The translations under genes and the position numbers were made by a program. 64,000 nucleotides of DNA, from positions 186,001 through 250,000 of the forward strand of contig NZ_JAGSPC010000001.1 of NCBI RefSeq assembly GCF_019204045.1, given 5' to 3'. Shown here one piece after another: positions 16,574 to 25,385 of this stretch (positions are counted from its first letter, which is position 1; the number at the start of each line of letters is the position of its first letter). The DNA comes from Erythrobacter crassostreae (GTDB lineage: Bacteria; Pseudomonadota; Alphaproteobacteria; Sphingomonadales; Sphingomonadaceae). Under the pieces are notes generated by a model. That model saw only the letters and a list, made by a program, of their open reading frames with translations. It made no database searches and was not told the origin of the DNA.

Positions 16574-17560
16574 ATGGCGTGCAAAAGCATCGCAAGAACC
16601 ACAATTGCATTGGGCATTCTGGCTGGCAGTCACGGACATGTGGTGGCCCATGATCTGAGCAGCGTTTCCGCACAACACGCCGGTTCCGACGCGTCGCTGC
16701 CAGTTGGCGACGGACGGGTTTCTACCGACGCGCCGCAAACCGGATATGTCTATTCATGCACCAGTGATTTCCGAACCGGCGGCGCAAGGCACTACGGCGA
16801 ATGGCTGCGGCAAGGGCGATGGTTCCCTGACGAAAAAGTAGTCGTGAGCGGCGAAAAATCGTGGCCGGAAGCCTATTTTGAGATGGTGGCGGACAAAAGC
16901 AGCATCACGGTGAAGATGAACAGTCTGCCGACAAACCACCCGACCGGCACTTTCCCGATCGCTCGGAGCGACCCTGCATATCAATACGATACCAATCCCA
17001 ATCCGATCGCTGCACAGGCGCTCGAACTTATGATCCCGGCACAGCCAAGTTTCGCGAGCGAACCCGGCTGCCTTCGCCGCGGGATGATTGGCTTCACGGT
17101 AAATGGGGTGGCATTGTACAATGCGCTGGACGACGCAGGTCTGGATGCCGCAGCACACGAAGTGCAGGACGCATGCGCCGGCCATCCATCAGGACGCGGC
17201 CAATATCACTATCATGCGGGGGCACCTTGCATCCCGGGTATCAAGGAAAACGCCATCATTGGCTGGGCCATAGACGGCTTCCCGATTATGGGCCTTAGCG
17301 GCGGCGAGGGACAGGCATTCACCAACAGTGATCTCGACGAATGCCACGGCCACGCGCAACAGATCGCGATCGACGGTAGGAACTATAGTTATGCCTACCG
17401 CGTCACCGCCGAATATCCATACACTTTAGGGTGCTACAAAGGCACTATCCTGCGGGGTACAAACCGGCAGATCCGCGAAGGCTTGAACACTCGGCGCATT
17501 CGCGGGGCGGCTGGCGGCAACCGCGAGCGGCAGCCTAGAGACCAACGCCGCCGCGATTAG
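16574..17560 (+). CDS. Exported YHYH domain protein
   Basis: Secreted or periplasmic protein of unknown function. The start at 16574 gives an N-terminal signal (CKSIARTTIALGILAGSHGHVVA, cleavage near AHD). The YHYH domain occupies about residues 140-290, with the diagnostic GQYHYHAGAPC at about residue 213 and CHGHAQQIAIDGRNYSYAYRVTAEYPYTLGCYKG near the end. Six or more cysteines suggest disulfides, and the His clusters could bind metal, which is only inference. The last 25 residues are strongly basic (RNRERQPRDQRRRD-like). Its 3' end overlaps the convergent LOG gene by 4 nt. Confidence 0.85.
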   Translation: MACKSIARTTIALGILAGSHGHVVAHDLSSVSAQHAGSDASLPVGDGRVSTDAPQTGYVYSCTSDFRTGGARHYGEWLRQGRWFPDEKVVVSGEKSWPEAYFEMVADKSSITVKMNSLPTNHPTGTFPIARSDPAYQYDTNPNPIAAQALELMIPAQPSFASEPGCLRRGMIGFTVNGVALYNALDDAGLDAAAHEVQDACAGHPSGRGQYHYHAGAPCIPGIKENAIIGWAIDGFPIMGLSGGEGQAFTNSDLDECHGHAQQIAIDGRNYSYAYRVTAEYPYTLGCYKGTILRGTNRQIREGLNTRRIRGAAGGNRERQPRDQRRRD

Positions 17561-18438
17561 GCGGAGCGATCTTCGAGTTCGTAGAATTCCGAAATGTGCT
17601 GCCAAGCGTCTTCAGCCGTTTCGCACCAGCGGAACAGCTCAAGGTCTTTCTTCGAGATCGTACCCTCTTCGGCAATCGCTTCGAAATCGACAACCCGCGT
17701 CCAGAAGTCCTTGCCGAATAGCAAGATAGGAACGGCCTTCATTTTGCCAGTCTGGATCAGAGTCAGCAGCTCGAAGAACTCGTCAAAAGTACCGAAACCG
17801 CCCGGGAACACCGCGACAGCCCGCGCGCGAAGCAAAAAGTGCATCTTGCGCAGCGCAAAGTAATGGAAATTCAGCGAGAGATAAGGCGTTACATACGGGT
17901 TCGGCGCCTGCTCGTGCGGCAGAACAATGTTGAGACCGATGGATTCGCCGCCCGCATCGCTCGCGCCGCGATTGCCCGCTTCCATAATCGACGGGCCACC
18001 GCCGGTTGTGACCACAAACTGGCGTTTGCCATCTTCAATAATGGCCTTTTCAGTGATCAACCGGGCGAGCTTGTACGCTTCTTCGTAATATTGGGCTTTG
18101 TCAGCAAGCCGCTGAGCCACCTTCTGCTCGTACTCGGTACCGTTCTTTGCCGCATCAATCTTGGCCTGCGCTTCTTCCGGTGAAGGGATACGTGCCGAAC
18201 CATACATGACCATGGTCGAACCGACCCGCGCTTCGTCGAGCAGCATTTCCGGCTTTAACAGCTCAAGCTGGAACCTGACCGGACGCAATTCATCGCGAAG
18301 CAGGAAATCATGATCGCGGAACGCCAGCTTGTAGGCGGGATGTTCGGTCTGCGGCGTGCGATCCGGCGCTTCTTCTGTGAAACGCGACTCTTCGCCAGCG
18401 TGGTAAAACTTGTGATCTGTTAGGTCTTTATCTGTCAT
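17557..18438 (-). CDS. LOG family protein (TIGR00730-type Rossmann fold)
   Basis: Member of the LOG (LONELY GUY) family, often misnamed lysine decarboxylase. Characterised members are cytokinin riboside 5'-monophosphate phosphoribohydrolases or nucleotide phosphoribohydrolases. The catalytic signature PGGFGTFDEFFELLTLIQTGK is present, together with VVTTGGGPSIMEAGNRGA (nucleotide-binding glycine stretch). At 293 aa it has a roughly 70-residue N-terminal extension over the 190-aa core, as in the long type II LOG proteins. The tRNA-Gln gene lies just upstream. The substrate is uncertain. Confidence 0.9.
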   Translation of the reverse strand: MTDKDLTDHKFYHAGEESRFTEEAPDRTPQTEHPAYKLAFRDHDFLLRDELRPVRFQLELLKPEMLLDEARVGSTMVMYGSARIPSPEEAQAKIDAAKNGTEYEQKVAQRLADKAQYYEEAYKLARLITEKAIIEDGKRQFVVTTGGGPSIMEAGNRGASDAGGESIGLNIVLPHEQAPNPYVTPYLSLNFHYFALRKMHFLLRARAVAVFPGGFGTFDEFFELLTLIQTGKMKAVPILLFGKDFWTRVVDFEAIAEEGTISKKDLELFRWCETAEDAWQHISEFYELEDRSA

Positions 18439-18496
18439 GCAAACGCTCTAGGCGCGCGGACTCGCATCGGCAAGATACCGAATGATCGCGCGCAGT

Positions 18497-18525
18497 TGGA
18501 ATGCCGGTGGAATGCCGGTGGAATG
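18497..18525. repeat. Tandem 11-bp repeat abutting the tRNA-Gln 3' end
   Basis: TGGAATGCCGG occurs at 18497-18507 and 18508-18518, followed by a partial copy TGGAATG at 18519-18525 that runs into the encoded CCA end of the minus-strand tRNA. This is a short slippage-type repeat with no obvious function. Confidence 0.75.
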
Positions 18526-18597
18526 GATGCCCCGTGAGGATTCGAACCTCAATTGACGGAGTCAGAGTCCGTAGTCTTACCATTAGACGACGGGGCA
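18524..18597 (-). tRNA. tRNA-Gln (anticodon CTG)
   Basis: Read on the minus strand, the acceptor stem TGCCCCG pairs with CGGGGCA, then a D arm with GTCT/AGAC, an anticodon stem ACGGA/TCCGT with loop CTCTGAC (anticodon CTG, opposite 18563-18565), and a T arm TGAGG-TTCGAAT-CCTCA. A discriminator T and an encoded CCA end the 74-nt gene. It reads CAG (Gln). There is no integrase or island next to it. Confidence 0.93.
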
Positions 18598-18762
18598 ATA
18601 CGCGGCGGGTTAAAGGGGGACCATCGCCGAGAGAGCGGGCCTCCTAGTTTCGCACCGCAGCACAGTCAAGGCCCCGTTCGCTTGCTCTTAATGCGCTCTT
18701 GAGTTAGCTTTTGTTTCAGGTGCTCGCGCCATACGCGCGGGTGATATGAAAGATACAGTATT

Positions 18763-19971
18763 ATGGCGGACACGCATCCGCCGGACGAAGAAAAAAGTGT
18801 TGGCAAGAAAAGGGGCCGCAGGTCCGGTAACGTAGCAGATTTTCGCTACAAACGTCCCTCCCGACACAAAGGAAAAGGCGATAGCGGCGGAAAATCCCGC
18901 GCGCAGCGCTCCTCACCGAACAACGCTTCTGCGGCAAAACCGCATGGCGGGCATCGCCCCAGCGAAGCTTATGCTGCGCTCGATCTTGGTACCAACAATT
19001 GCCGCTTGCTGATCGCGCGCCCCTCTGGCCGCGATTTCACCGTGATTGATGCGTTCAGCCGCGTGGTAAAACTCGGCGAAGATCTGGCTACGACCGGCAG
19101 AATGTCTGATGAGGCGATGGACCGGGCACTGGGTGCCCTTTCTGTGTGCGCAGACAAGTTGCGACGCCGGAAAGTCAGGCTGGCACGCTCTGTCGCGACA
19201 GAGGCCTGCCGGCGCGCTGCCAATGGCGCCGCCTTTATAGAGCGCGTGAAAGAAGAAACCGGTATCGTGCTTGATATCATCACCGCAGAGGAAGAGGCCC
19301 GCCTTGCTGTGCTGGGCTGCCACATATTGCTGGAGCAAGGCAAAGGTCCGGCAGTCATCTTCGATATTGGCGGCGGTTCTACCGAGCTGGTCCTGCTGGA
19401 GCCGGGCGGAAAGATCCCGCGCATTATCGACTGGCAAAGTGTGCCATGGGGCGTCGTATCGCTGACGGATACGGTTGGGCGCGGCGAAGACAGTTATGAC
19501 GCGCGGATCGCCCGCTATGCGAAGATGCGCGAGATTGTGTCGGGCAGTTTTGCGCCATTTGCCGAGCGTATTGCAGAGGCTTCAACGCATGACGACATTC
19601 GTCTGCTGGGCACCAGCGGCACAGTAACCACACTGGCAAGCCTGCACTTGGAATTGCCGCACTATGATCGCAAGGCAGTCGACGGGTTAATCGTTCCGTC
19701 TGCCGCTATGCGCAGTATCAGTGAGCGCTTGTCCGGCATGTCGCCAGAAGAGCGCAGTGAACTGCCATGCATCGGCAATGACCGTGCCGATCTGGTCGTG
19801 GCTGGCTGCGCAATTCTCGATTCGATCCTCGATCTTTGGCCGGCCGAAAAGCTGGGAGTCGCTGATCGCGGAATTCGTGAAGGTATCCTGCGCAGCCTTA
19901 TGGCCGCAGAACGTCAGAGCGAACGCGCATTACAATCACTTCAAGAGACCCGTTCGGGCAAGGACAACTGA
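18763..19971 (+). CDS. Ppx/GppA family exopolyphosphatase/pppGpp phosphatase
   Basis: Hydrolyses polyphosphate and/or pppGpp, linking phosphate storage to the stringent response. It has an ASKHA actin-like fold: phosphate-1 motif ALDLGTNNCRLLIA (about residue 70), VATEACRRAANG, the catalytic EEEARLA segment, phosphate-2 motif IFDIGGGSTELVLLEPG, and LLGTSGTVTTLA. The first 65 residues are highly basic and disordered (KKRGRRSG, SRHKGKG), an addition to the core that might bind RNA or polyphosphate. The 402-aa length matches the short one-domain family of alphaproteobacteria. Its stop overlaps the start of rlmE by 1 nt (TGATGG), so they form an operon. Confidence 0.9.
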   Translation: MADTHPPDEEKSVGKKRGRRSGNVADFRYKRPSRHKGKGDSGGKSRAQRSSPNNASAAKPHGGHRPSEAYAALDLGTNNCRLLIARPSGRDFTVIDAFSRVVKLGEDLATTGRMSDEAMDRALGALSVCADKLRRRKVRLARSVATEACRRAANGAAFIERVKEETGIVLDIITAEEEARLAVLGCHILLEQGKGPAVIFDIGGGSTELVLLEPGGKIPRIIDWQSVPWGVVSLTDTVGRGEDSYDARIARYAKMREIVSGSFAPFAERIAEASTHDDIRLLGTSGTVTTLASLHLELPHYDRKAVDGLIVPSAAMRSISERLSGMSPEERSELPCIGNDRADLVVAGCAILDSILDLWPAEKLGVADRGIREGILRSLMAAERQSERALQSLQETRSGKDN

Positions 19972-20636
19972 TGGCCCGTTCCGGTCGCGATCCCGAAAAG
20001 CGTGTGAAAACAGGCAAGAAGCGCAGCGAATCTTCGATCCGCTGGCTGCAACGGCAGCTCAATGATCCATATGTGAAACAGGCCAAGGCCGATGGATACC
20101 GCAGCCGCGCAGCGTACAAGTTGATCGAACTGGACGAACGGTTCGGATTGATCCGCGGATCAAAGCGTGTGGTCGACCTTGGAATTACACCGGGCGGCTG
20201 GGCTCAGGTGGTTCGCGCCAAAGCGCCAAAGGCGAAAGTGGTCGGCATTGACCTGCTACCGACGGAGCCGATCGAAGGCGTCACCATTTTCGAAATGGAT
20301 TTCATGGACGATGCCGCGCCTGCGGTTCTCGAAGAAGCATTGGACGGCCCACCAGATCTGGTGATGTCGGATATGGCTGCGAACACCGTAGGCCACAAGC
20401 AGACAGATCATCTGCGCACTATGGCGCTGGTCGAGGCGGGAGCATGGTTCGCAACAGAGACATTGGAAAAAGGCGGCGCCTTTATCGCCAAGGTGTTGGC
20501 GGGCGGAACCGATGCGGAATTGCTGACCTTGTTAAAGAAGCACTTCAAGACCGTTAAGCACGCCAAACCCCCGGCGAGCCGCAAGGGTTCATCCGAATGG
20601 TATGTCGTCGCTCAGGGATTCAAAGGGCGCGACTGA
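19971..20636 (+). CDS. rlmE: 23S rRNA (uridine-2'-O-)-methyltransferase RlmE (FtsJ/RrmJ)
   Basis: Methylates U2552 of 23S rRNA on the assembled 50S subunit with S-adenosylmethionine. At 221 aa it shows the basic N-terminus, DGYRSRAAYKLIELDERF with catalytic Lys, VVDLGITPGGWAQV (SAM motif I), VVGIDLLP, SDMAANTVGHKQTDH with the catalytic Asp, GGAFIAKVLAG with the second Lys, and KPPASRKGSSEWYVVAQGF with Glu, giving the K-D-K-E tetrad. It is coupled to the upstream ppx/gppA gene. The stop codon lies within a terminator-like hairpin shared with the convergent cytochrome gene. Confidence 0.96.
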   Translation: MARSGRDPEKRVKTGKKRSESSIRWLQRQLNDPYVKQAKADGYRSRAAYKLIELDERFGLIRGSKRVVDLGITPGGWAQVVRAKAPKAKVVGIDLLPTEPIEGVTIFEMDFMDDAAPAVLEEALDGPPDLVMSDMAANTVGHKQTDHLRTMALVEAGAWFATETLEKGGAFIAKVLAGGTDAELLTLLKKHFKTVKHAKPPASRKGSSEWYVVAQGFKGRD

Positions 20637-20650
20637 TCGCGCCCATTTAA
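20625..20650. terminator. Hairpin between convergent rlmE and cytochrome c genes
   Basis: GGGCGCGA (20625-20632) pairs perfectly with TCGCGCCC (20637-20644) around a CTGA loop, followed by ATTTAAAG. The stem includes the rlmE stop codon and could serve both convergent genes. The absence of a clean U run lowers confidence. Confidence 0.55.
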
Positions 20651-20654
20651 AGTC

Positions 20655-21362
20655 TTATTCGGAAGCGGCTTCTTCGATTTCAGCTGCTGCATCCTGTTCG
20701 GCTGCAGCTTCGCCTTCTTCGTCAGTTTGCGCTTCGCCTTCGGCACCCTCGGTTGCTTCCGCCGCAGCTTCTTCAACATATTCAGGAACAGCGAGACTTG
20801 AACCATTTGCGTTCAGATACATCGCGACAGCCGCGCGGTCTTCGATCTTGCCCAGACCGGCAAAGCTCATTGACGTGCCGCTGATGTAGCCTTTTGGAGA
20901 TTTCAGCCACGCGTCCATTTGTTCCCAGCCCCAGCTTTCGCCCATGCTGGTAAGCGCCGAAGAATAGCCGAAGCCAGACTTCGAACCGAAAGCAGCGCCC
21001 ATCACACCATGGAGGTTCGGACCAACACCGTTCGCGCCGCCGGCGTCAATCGAGTGGCATGACATGCACTTGGCGAAAACCTTCTCGCCTTTGGCGATCA
21101 GCTCGTCCTGCGGCATCATGTTAAGCGCCGCCGCCATGGTCATTTCGGCCGGACCAGCATCTTCCGATTCCGCCACCGCAATCAAATAGCCGGGGTTCTC
21201 AGGCATCTCGGGCTTATCAGCATGGAAGAACTTCCCGCTGAGAATCGAAAGGCCAAGGGCCATCACGCCTGCAAACAGGACCCAGCCTGCTGCGGTATTG
21301 AACAGGTCACCGCCGCCATTTTCGGCCGCAGGTGTCGTTTCTGAAGAGTTTTTCTGTGTCAT
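20655..21362 (-). CDS. Membrane-anchored c-type cytochrome
   Basis: Electron carrier facing the periplasm, probably shuttling between complex III and a terminal oxidase (CycM/c552-like). An uncleaved N-terminal helix (WVLFAGVMALGLSILSGKFF, about residues 27-46) anchors the 235-aa protein. The haem site CMSCH is near residue 98 and the distal Met ligand is likely in SGTSMSFAGL. The last 40 residues are almost wholly Glu and Ala, an acidic disordered tail that may interact with basic partners. It is divergent from pheA. The oxidase partner is not in this window. Confidence 0.9.
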   Translation of the reverse strand: MTQKNSSETTPAAENGGGDLFNTAAGWVLFAGVMALGLSILSGKFFHADKPEMPENPGYLIAVAESEDAGPAEMTMAAALNMMPQDELIAKGEKVFAKCMSCHSIDAGGANGVGPNLHGVMGAAFGSKSGFGYSSALTSMGESWGWEQMDAWLKSPKGYISGTSMSFAGLGKIEDRAAVAMYLNANGSSLAVPEYVEEAAAEATEGAEGEAQTDEEGEAAAEQDAAAEIEEAASE

Positions 21363-21493
21363 TAGAGCGGTCCAATAATGCCCGCTGCGCGTGGGCGCAA
21401 GAGAGTTCGCATCATCTATTGGTGCATTGCGTGCAACCGGGCCGCTTTCCGCACTTGCCGCAAGGGCTAACCCGCATTAGCACGAGCGCCATT

Positions 21494-22387
21494 ATGCGCA
21501 GTTTTCCCGGCCCAGCCATTGCTATCGTTGACCAGCTTCGCTCCGCAGCCGAGGCCAATCCTGCGCAAGCCATCGCGTTTCAGGGTTCGCCCGGTGCCAA
21601 TTCGCACCGCGCCGCCAGCGAAGCCCGGCCCGATGCATTCCCGCTGCCTTGTTTCAGTTTCGAAGACGCATTGGAAGCGGTGAAGGATGGCCGGGCAGGC
21701 CAAGCCATCATTCCGATCGAAAATTCACAACATGGCCGTGTTGCCGACATCCATTTTCTGTTGCCCGAAAGCGGCCTTTCGATTGTGGGCGAGTATTTCT
21801 TGCCGATCCATCATGCGCTGATGGGCGTCGGCCCCGGCCCTTATGAGGCAGCATACAGCCACCCTCAGGCGCTGGGTCAATCGCGTTTGTTCCTGCGTCA
21901 ACGCGGGATTGTGCCGCTCAGCTATGCTGACACCGCCGGTGCGGCGGCATTCGTATCGGAAAAAGGCGATCCGAAATTCGCTGCCATCGCGCCTGCTATT
22001 GCAGCGGAATTGTATGGTCTGGAAATCGCCGAAGAGCATGTCGAGGACAGTAGCGACAACATGACGCGGTTTGTGATCCTCGCCAATCAGCCAACCTTTC
22101 TAAAATTAGGCAGCGATAAGCAGGCGATCACGACCTTTATCTTCGAAGTGAAGAACATCCCTGCCGCGCTATACAAGGCGATGGGCGGGTTTGCGACGAA
22201 CGGCGTCAACATGACGAAGCTTGAAAGCTACCAAAAGGGCGCGAGCTTTTCCGCGACCACATTCTACGCCGACATTATCGGCGCGCCCGGTGATCCGGCG
22301 GTGGACCGTGCGCTTGAAGAATGTGCGTTTCATTCCAAGGTATTGCGGATTCTTGGCACCTACGAGCAAGCGCGACCGCGTGGATAG
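21494..22387 (+). CDS. pheA: Prephenate dehydratase
   Basis: Converts prephenate to phenylpyruvate in phenylalanine biosynthesis. It is monofunctional, with no chorismate mutase domain. The start at 21494 (MRSFPGPAIAIV) gives 297 aa. The catalytic domain contains IAFQGSPGANSHRAA, IIPIENSQHGRVADIH, SHPQALGQSRLFL and the DNMTRFVIL motif (Thr-Arg-Phe). A C-terminal ACT domain (about 205-285) carries AMGGFATNGVNMTKLESYQKG, the phenylalanine-binding region with ESYQ in place of ESRP. A longer reading from 21332 would run into the divergent cytochrome gene and is rejected. Confidence 0.95.
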   Translation: MRSFPGPAIAIVDQLRSAAEANPAQAIAFQGSPGANSHRAASEARPDAFPLPCFSFEDALEAVKDGRAGQAIIPIENSQHGRVADIHFLLPESGLSIVGEYFLPIHHALMGVGPGPYEAAYSHPQALGQSRLFLRQRGIVPLSYADTAGAAAFVSEKGDPKFAAIAPAIAAELYGLEIAEEHVEDSSDNMTRFVILANQPTFLKLGSDKQAITTFIFEVKNIPAALYKAMGGFATNGVNMTKLESYQKGASFSATTFYADIIGAPGDPAVDRALEECAFHSKVLRILGTYEQARPRG

Positions 22388-22446
22388 CGAATAGCCCAAT
22401 TTCTGCTGTTGCACCGCGCGATGAGCCGTGCCACCACCGCAGTCCA

Positions 22447-23157
22447 ATGACCTATCCGGCGACGACCTCTCCTGCCGAAAGTGATGCACCTTCCTCCGCT
22501 GCCGAAACCGGCACGCCTTTGGAAAGCTGGGAAGGTGTCCGCGATGACAGTGACATCCAGTTTGCGCCGGTCGAAATCGAACCCACCCCTCCACCGGAAC
22601 CCAATGCAATCGAGCAGGCGCTGAACGCATTCTTCGGATTCCTCGGCGAAGTGCTTTCGCCGGTGGGTGCTCTAATCGCTGGCATTTGGCCCGTGCTGCA
22701 ATGGGTGCTGTTGGCGTTGCTGGCCGCCTTCATCATCTACATGCTGGTCAACACGATCGGACCGGTTGGGCTTAGAAAGCGCGATGCACGCAAAGACCGC
22801 GCCGCCGCAGGCGAGCCGGAATGGGCGCCAAGCCGCAGTGAAAGCCTCGCTTTGCTGGAAGATGCAGACAGACTGGCCGCAGAGGGCCGTTATGACGAGG
22901 CAACCCACTTGTTGCTTCAACGCAGCGTTGGCCAGATAGCAGCGGCAAAGCCCGACTGGGTTGAACCCTCCAGCACCGCCCGCGAACTCGCTGCTTTGCC
23001 TGCCCTATCCGAGGCGGCACGCGGAGCGTTTGGCGCTATTTCGGAGCGGGTTGAGCGAAGCCTGTTCGCGCTTCGCAAGCTTGATCAGAATGACTGGGTC
23101 GCGGCGCGCGCGGCCTATACTGATTTTGCCCTTGTGAAGATCGGAGAAGCAGCATGA
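22447..23157 (+). CDS. DUF4129 domain membrane protein of a MoxR operon
   Basis: First gene of a MoxR-type operon. It is 236 aa: an acidic, Pro-rich N-terminus (about residues 1-55), one or two membrane helices (VLSPVGALIAGIWPVLQWVLLALLAAFIIYMLV split over about 65-100), and a cytoplasmic C-terminal DUF4129 domain with SLALLEDADRLAAEGRYDEATHLLLQRS and the closing DWVAARAAYTDFALVKIG. DUF4129 proteins commonly accompany MoxR, DUF58 and DUF4350 genes; their function is not established. The start at 22447 is the only ATG in a sensible position. The stop overlaps the next start by 4 nt. Confidence 0.8.
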   Translation: MTYPATTSPAESDAPSSAAETGTPLESWEGVRDDSDIQFAPVEIEPTPPPEPNAIEQALNAFFGFLGEVLSPVGALIAGIWPVLQWVLLALLAAFIIYMLVNTIGPVGLRKRDARKDRAAAGEPEWAPSRSESLALLEDADRLAAEGRYDEATHLLLQRSVGQIAAAKPDWVEPSSTARELAALPALSEAARGAFGAISERVERSLFALRKLDQNDWVAARAAYTDFALVKIGEAA

Positions 23158-24422
23158 GCGCAGCAACCCGGTCATCATCCCCATTTAGCAAGATGGCCGT
23201 TCTTGGGATTGTGCTCGTCGGCTTTCTCGCTTTCATCTCGCTGCTCTATTTCCTTAGCGCCGGCGACACTGGCGATCAGCGCAATGATGGTGCAGCCCAC
23301 GCCTCTGCTACGGGTCTGAATGGCTATGCCGGGTTCGTCCGCCTGCTGGAGAAAGAAAACTATGATGTCACTCTTTCCCGCACTCCCGGCGGGCTAGAAA
23401 CAACCGATCTGCTGATCCTGACCCCGTCTCTCTATGCGGACGGTGAAGAGATTGGCCGTATCCTCAATAACCGCGACTATCTCGGCCCGACAATCGTGAT
23501 TCTGCCCAAATGGTTCGCGAACCGACCGCCGCGAAATTTGCCGGGCGAATCCGCTGGTGAATTCAAGGAAGGCTGGGTTCAGCTTGGCGGTGCGACGCAG
23601 CTTGCATGGACCAGCGAACTCCCCGGTGTCTTTGAATTTGAACATCAGATCGAAACGCTCGAAGAAACAGAAGCGCCGAATTGGTCAGGGATCGAAACGG
23701 CTGGCGAACTGCCAACCAAAACGGTCGCCTACGCCGAAGAGAATGAACTGCATCAGCCGCTCATCACTGATGGTGCCGGTCACACGCTCGCGCTCAGCGT
23801 ACTGGGCGAAGAAGGCAGCGAATATTACGAAGACGCGCATTGGACGATTTTCGTCGTCGAGCCCGATCTGGTGAACAATTACGGCCTTGCCAGATCAGAA
23901 AACGCCGAGGCCGCACTCGCTCTGGTAAGAGAGGCGGGATATGGCGGCGAATACGAATCCGTCACCATCGATATGACCCTCCAGGGGTTTGGCGGTGCCG
24001 ACAACTTGCTAACCTTGGCATTCCGGCCACCATTCCTCGCGGCTACTCTTTGCCTGATCCTTGCCATGCTGATCATCGGCTGGCGCGCGTTCCTGCGGTT
24101 TGGTCCGGCGGCAGTCAGCGGACCCGAAATCGCCTTTGGTAAGAAACGGCTCGTTAGCAATGGCGCGGGCCTGATTGTGCGCGCCAAGCGGCTTGGCCTG
24201 CTGGCTGAACCCTATGCCGATCTTTCTGCGCGGCGGCTGTCCCATCGGTTGGGCCTGACCCGACCCGAACCAGAAGCCATCGATGCGGCTCTGGCTGCGC
24301 GACTGCCCGATGAAGAACCTTATTCACTGCGCGCAGACCGTCTGCGCGAAGCCCAATCACCTACCGAAATTCTGCGCGCCGCACAGGCGCTGAGAGAGCT
24401 TGAAGGGAAACTTGCGAAATGA
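23154..24422 (+). CDS. DUF4350 domain membrane protein
   Basis: A 422-aa protein with an N-terminal membrane helix ([20 protein letters not shown]), an extracytoplasmic DUF4350 domain (about 45-270) and a second helix ([23 protein letters not shown], about 285-308), followed by a cytoplasmic tail. The domain contains [34 protein letters not shown] and [17 protein letters not shown], resembling a degenerate Rossmann or glutamine-amidotransferase-like fold. It is embedded in the MoxR operon by 4-nt overlaps on both sides. No catalytic residue can be assigned and the function is unknown. Confidence 0.82.
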   Translation: MSAATRSSSPFSKMAVLGIVLVGFLAFISLLYFLSAGDTGDQRNDGAAHASATGLNGYAGFVRLLEKENYDVTLSRTPGGLETTDLLILTPSLYADGEEIGRILNNRDYLGPTIVILPKWFANRPPRNLPGESAGEFKEGWVQLGGATQLAWTSELPGVFEFEHQIETLEETEAPNWSGIETAGELPTKTVAYAEENELHQPLITDGAGHTLALSVLGEEGSEYYEDAHWTIFVVEPDLVNNYGLARSENAEAALALVREAGYGGEYESVTIDMTLQGFGGADNLLTLAFRPPFLAATLCLILAMLIIGWRAFLRFGPAAVSGPEIAFGKKRLVSNGAGLIVRAKRLGLLAEPYADLSARRLSHRLGLTRPEPEAIDAALAARLPDEEPYSLRADRLREAQSPTEILRAAQALRELEGKLAK

Positions 24423-25381
24423 GCATGAACCTAGATGAACTGCGCGCGCTGGCGGACGCGATCCGCACTGAAGTGGCCAAAGCCGTCGTCGGCCAGGAAG
24501 AAATGGTCGAGCAACTGTTGGTGGCTATGGTCAGCGAAGGCCACGTCCTGCTGGAAGGTCCTCCGGGTACGGCGAAAACGTTCCTTGCCAACAGTTTTGC
24601 GACAGCTCTCGGCCTCGATTTCGGACGTATCCAGTTTACGCCGGATCTGCTGCCGGGCGATATCCTAGGTTCCAACCTGTTCAACTTTCAAACCAGCCAG
24701 TTCACGCTGACGCGCGGACCAATTTTCTGTGAATTGCTGCTGGCGGACGAGATCAACCGGACCCCGCCAAAGACGCAGGCCGCGCTGCTAGAGGCGATGC
24801 AAGAACGCCGCGTTACTCTGGACGGGGAAACGCACCAATTGCCGCCGCGCTTTATGGTGGTTGCAACCCAGAACCCGATTGAAAACCAGGGCGTCTATCC
24901 TCTGCCAGAGGCGCAGCTGGACCGGTTCCTGTTCAAACTGCTCGTGCCCTATCCGGATGAGGCAGAGGAGATGCGGATCGTCACCGATTACGGCAAACGC
25001 CAAGGGCCGCAGCGCCCCGCCGATCTGGGCGTTACCGCCGTCGCCGATTCCGATAAGCTGGTCGCTGCAAGCGGCGCTCTTGAGAATGTGACTGTCGCGC
25101 CGGAAATCACCCAATATGTCGTGCGCCTGATCCGCGCGACCCGCGACCATTCCGAATTGGCTGTAGGCGCAAGCCCGCGTGCTGCGGTGATGCTGGCCAA
25201 TGCAGCAAGAGCACGCGCAGCTCTCGCCGGACGCGCCTATGCCATACCTGACGATGTGAAGGCGCTTGCCATTCCGGTGCTTCGCCACCGTTTGACCTTA
25301 AGCCCGGCGGCGGAAATCGAAGGCCGCGATATCGAAGCGCTCGTATCCGAACTGGTCGAAGCTACTGAGGCACCGCGATAG
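24419..25381 (+). CDS. MoxR family AAA+ ATPase
   Basis: AAA+ chaperone-like ATPase. MoxR proteins are thought to assist maturation or metal insertion of partner complexes, often vWA-domain proteins. At 320 aa: Walker [10 protein letters not shown] (about residue 46), the [13 protein letters not shown] segment, Walker [24 protein letters not shown], sensor 1 [11 protein letters not shown] and the arginine finger region [13 protein letters not shown]-terminal lid follows with [21 protein letters not shown] and [10 protein letters not shown]. It is the energy-using member of the operon. The DUF58 partner starts 4 nt downstream. Confidence 0.95.
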   Translation: MSMNLDELRALADAIRTEVAKAVVGQEEMVEQLLVAMVSEGHVLLEGPPGTAKTFLANSFATALGLDFGRIQFTPDLLPGDILGSNLFNFQTSQFTLTRGPIFCELLLADEINRTPPKTQAALLEAMQERRVTLDGETHQLPPRFMVVATQNPIENQGVYPLPEAQLDRFLFKLLVPYPDEAEEMRIVTDYGKRQGPQRPADLGVTAVADSDKLVAASGALENVTVAPEITQYVVRLIRATRDHSELAVGASPRAAVMLANAARARAALAGRAYAIPDDVKALAIPVLRHRLTLSPAAEIEGRDIEALVSELVEATEAPR

Positions 25382-25385
25382 GCTG

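Noticed and set aside
18439..18762. Genomic island insertion at tRNA-Gln
   Set aside because: No integrase, no duplicated tRNA end further along and ordinary housekeeping genes on both sides.
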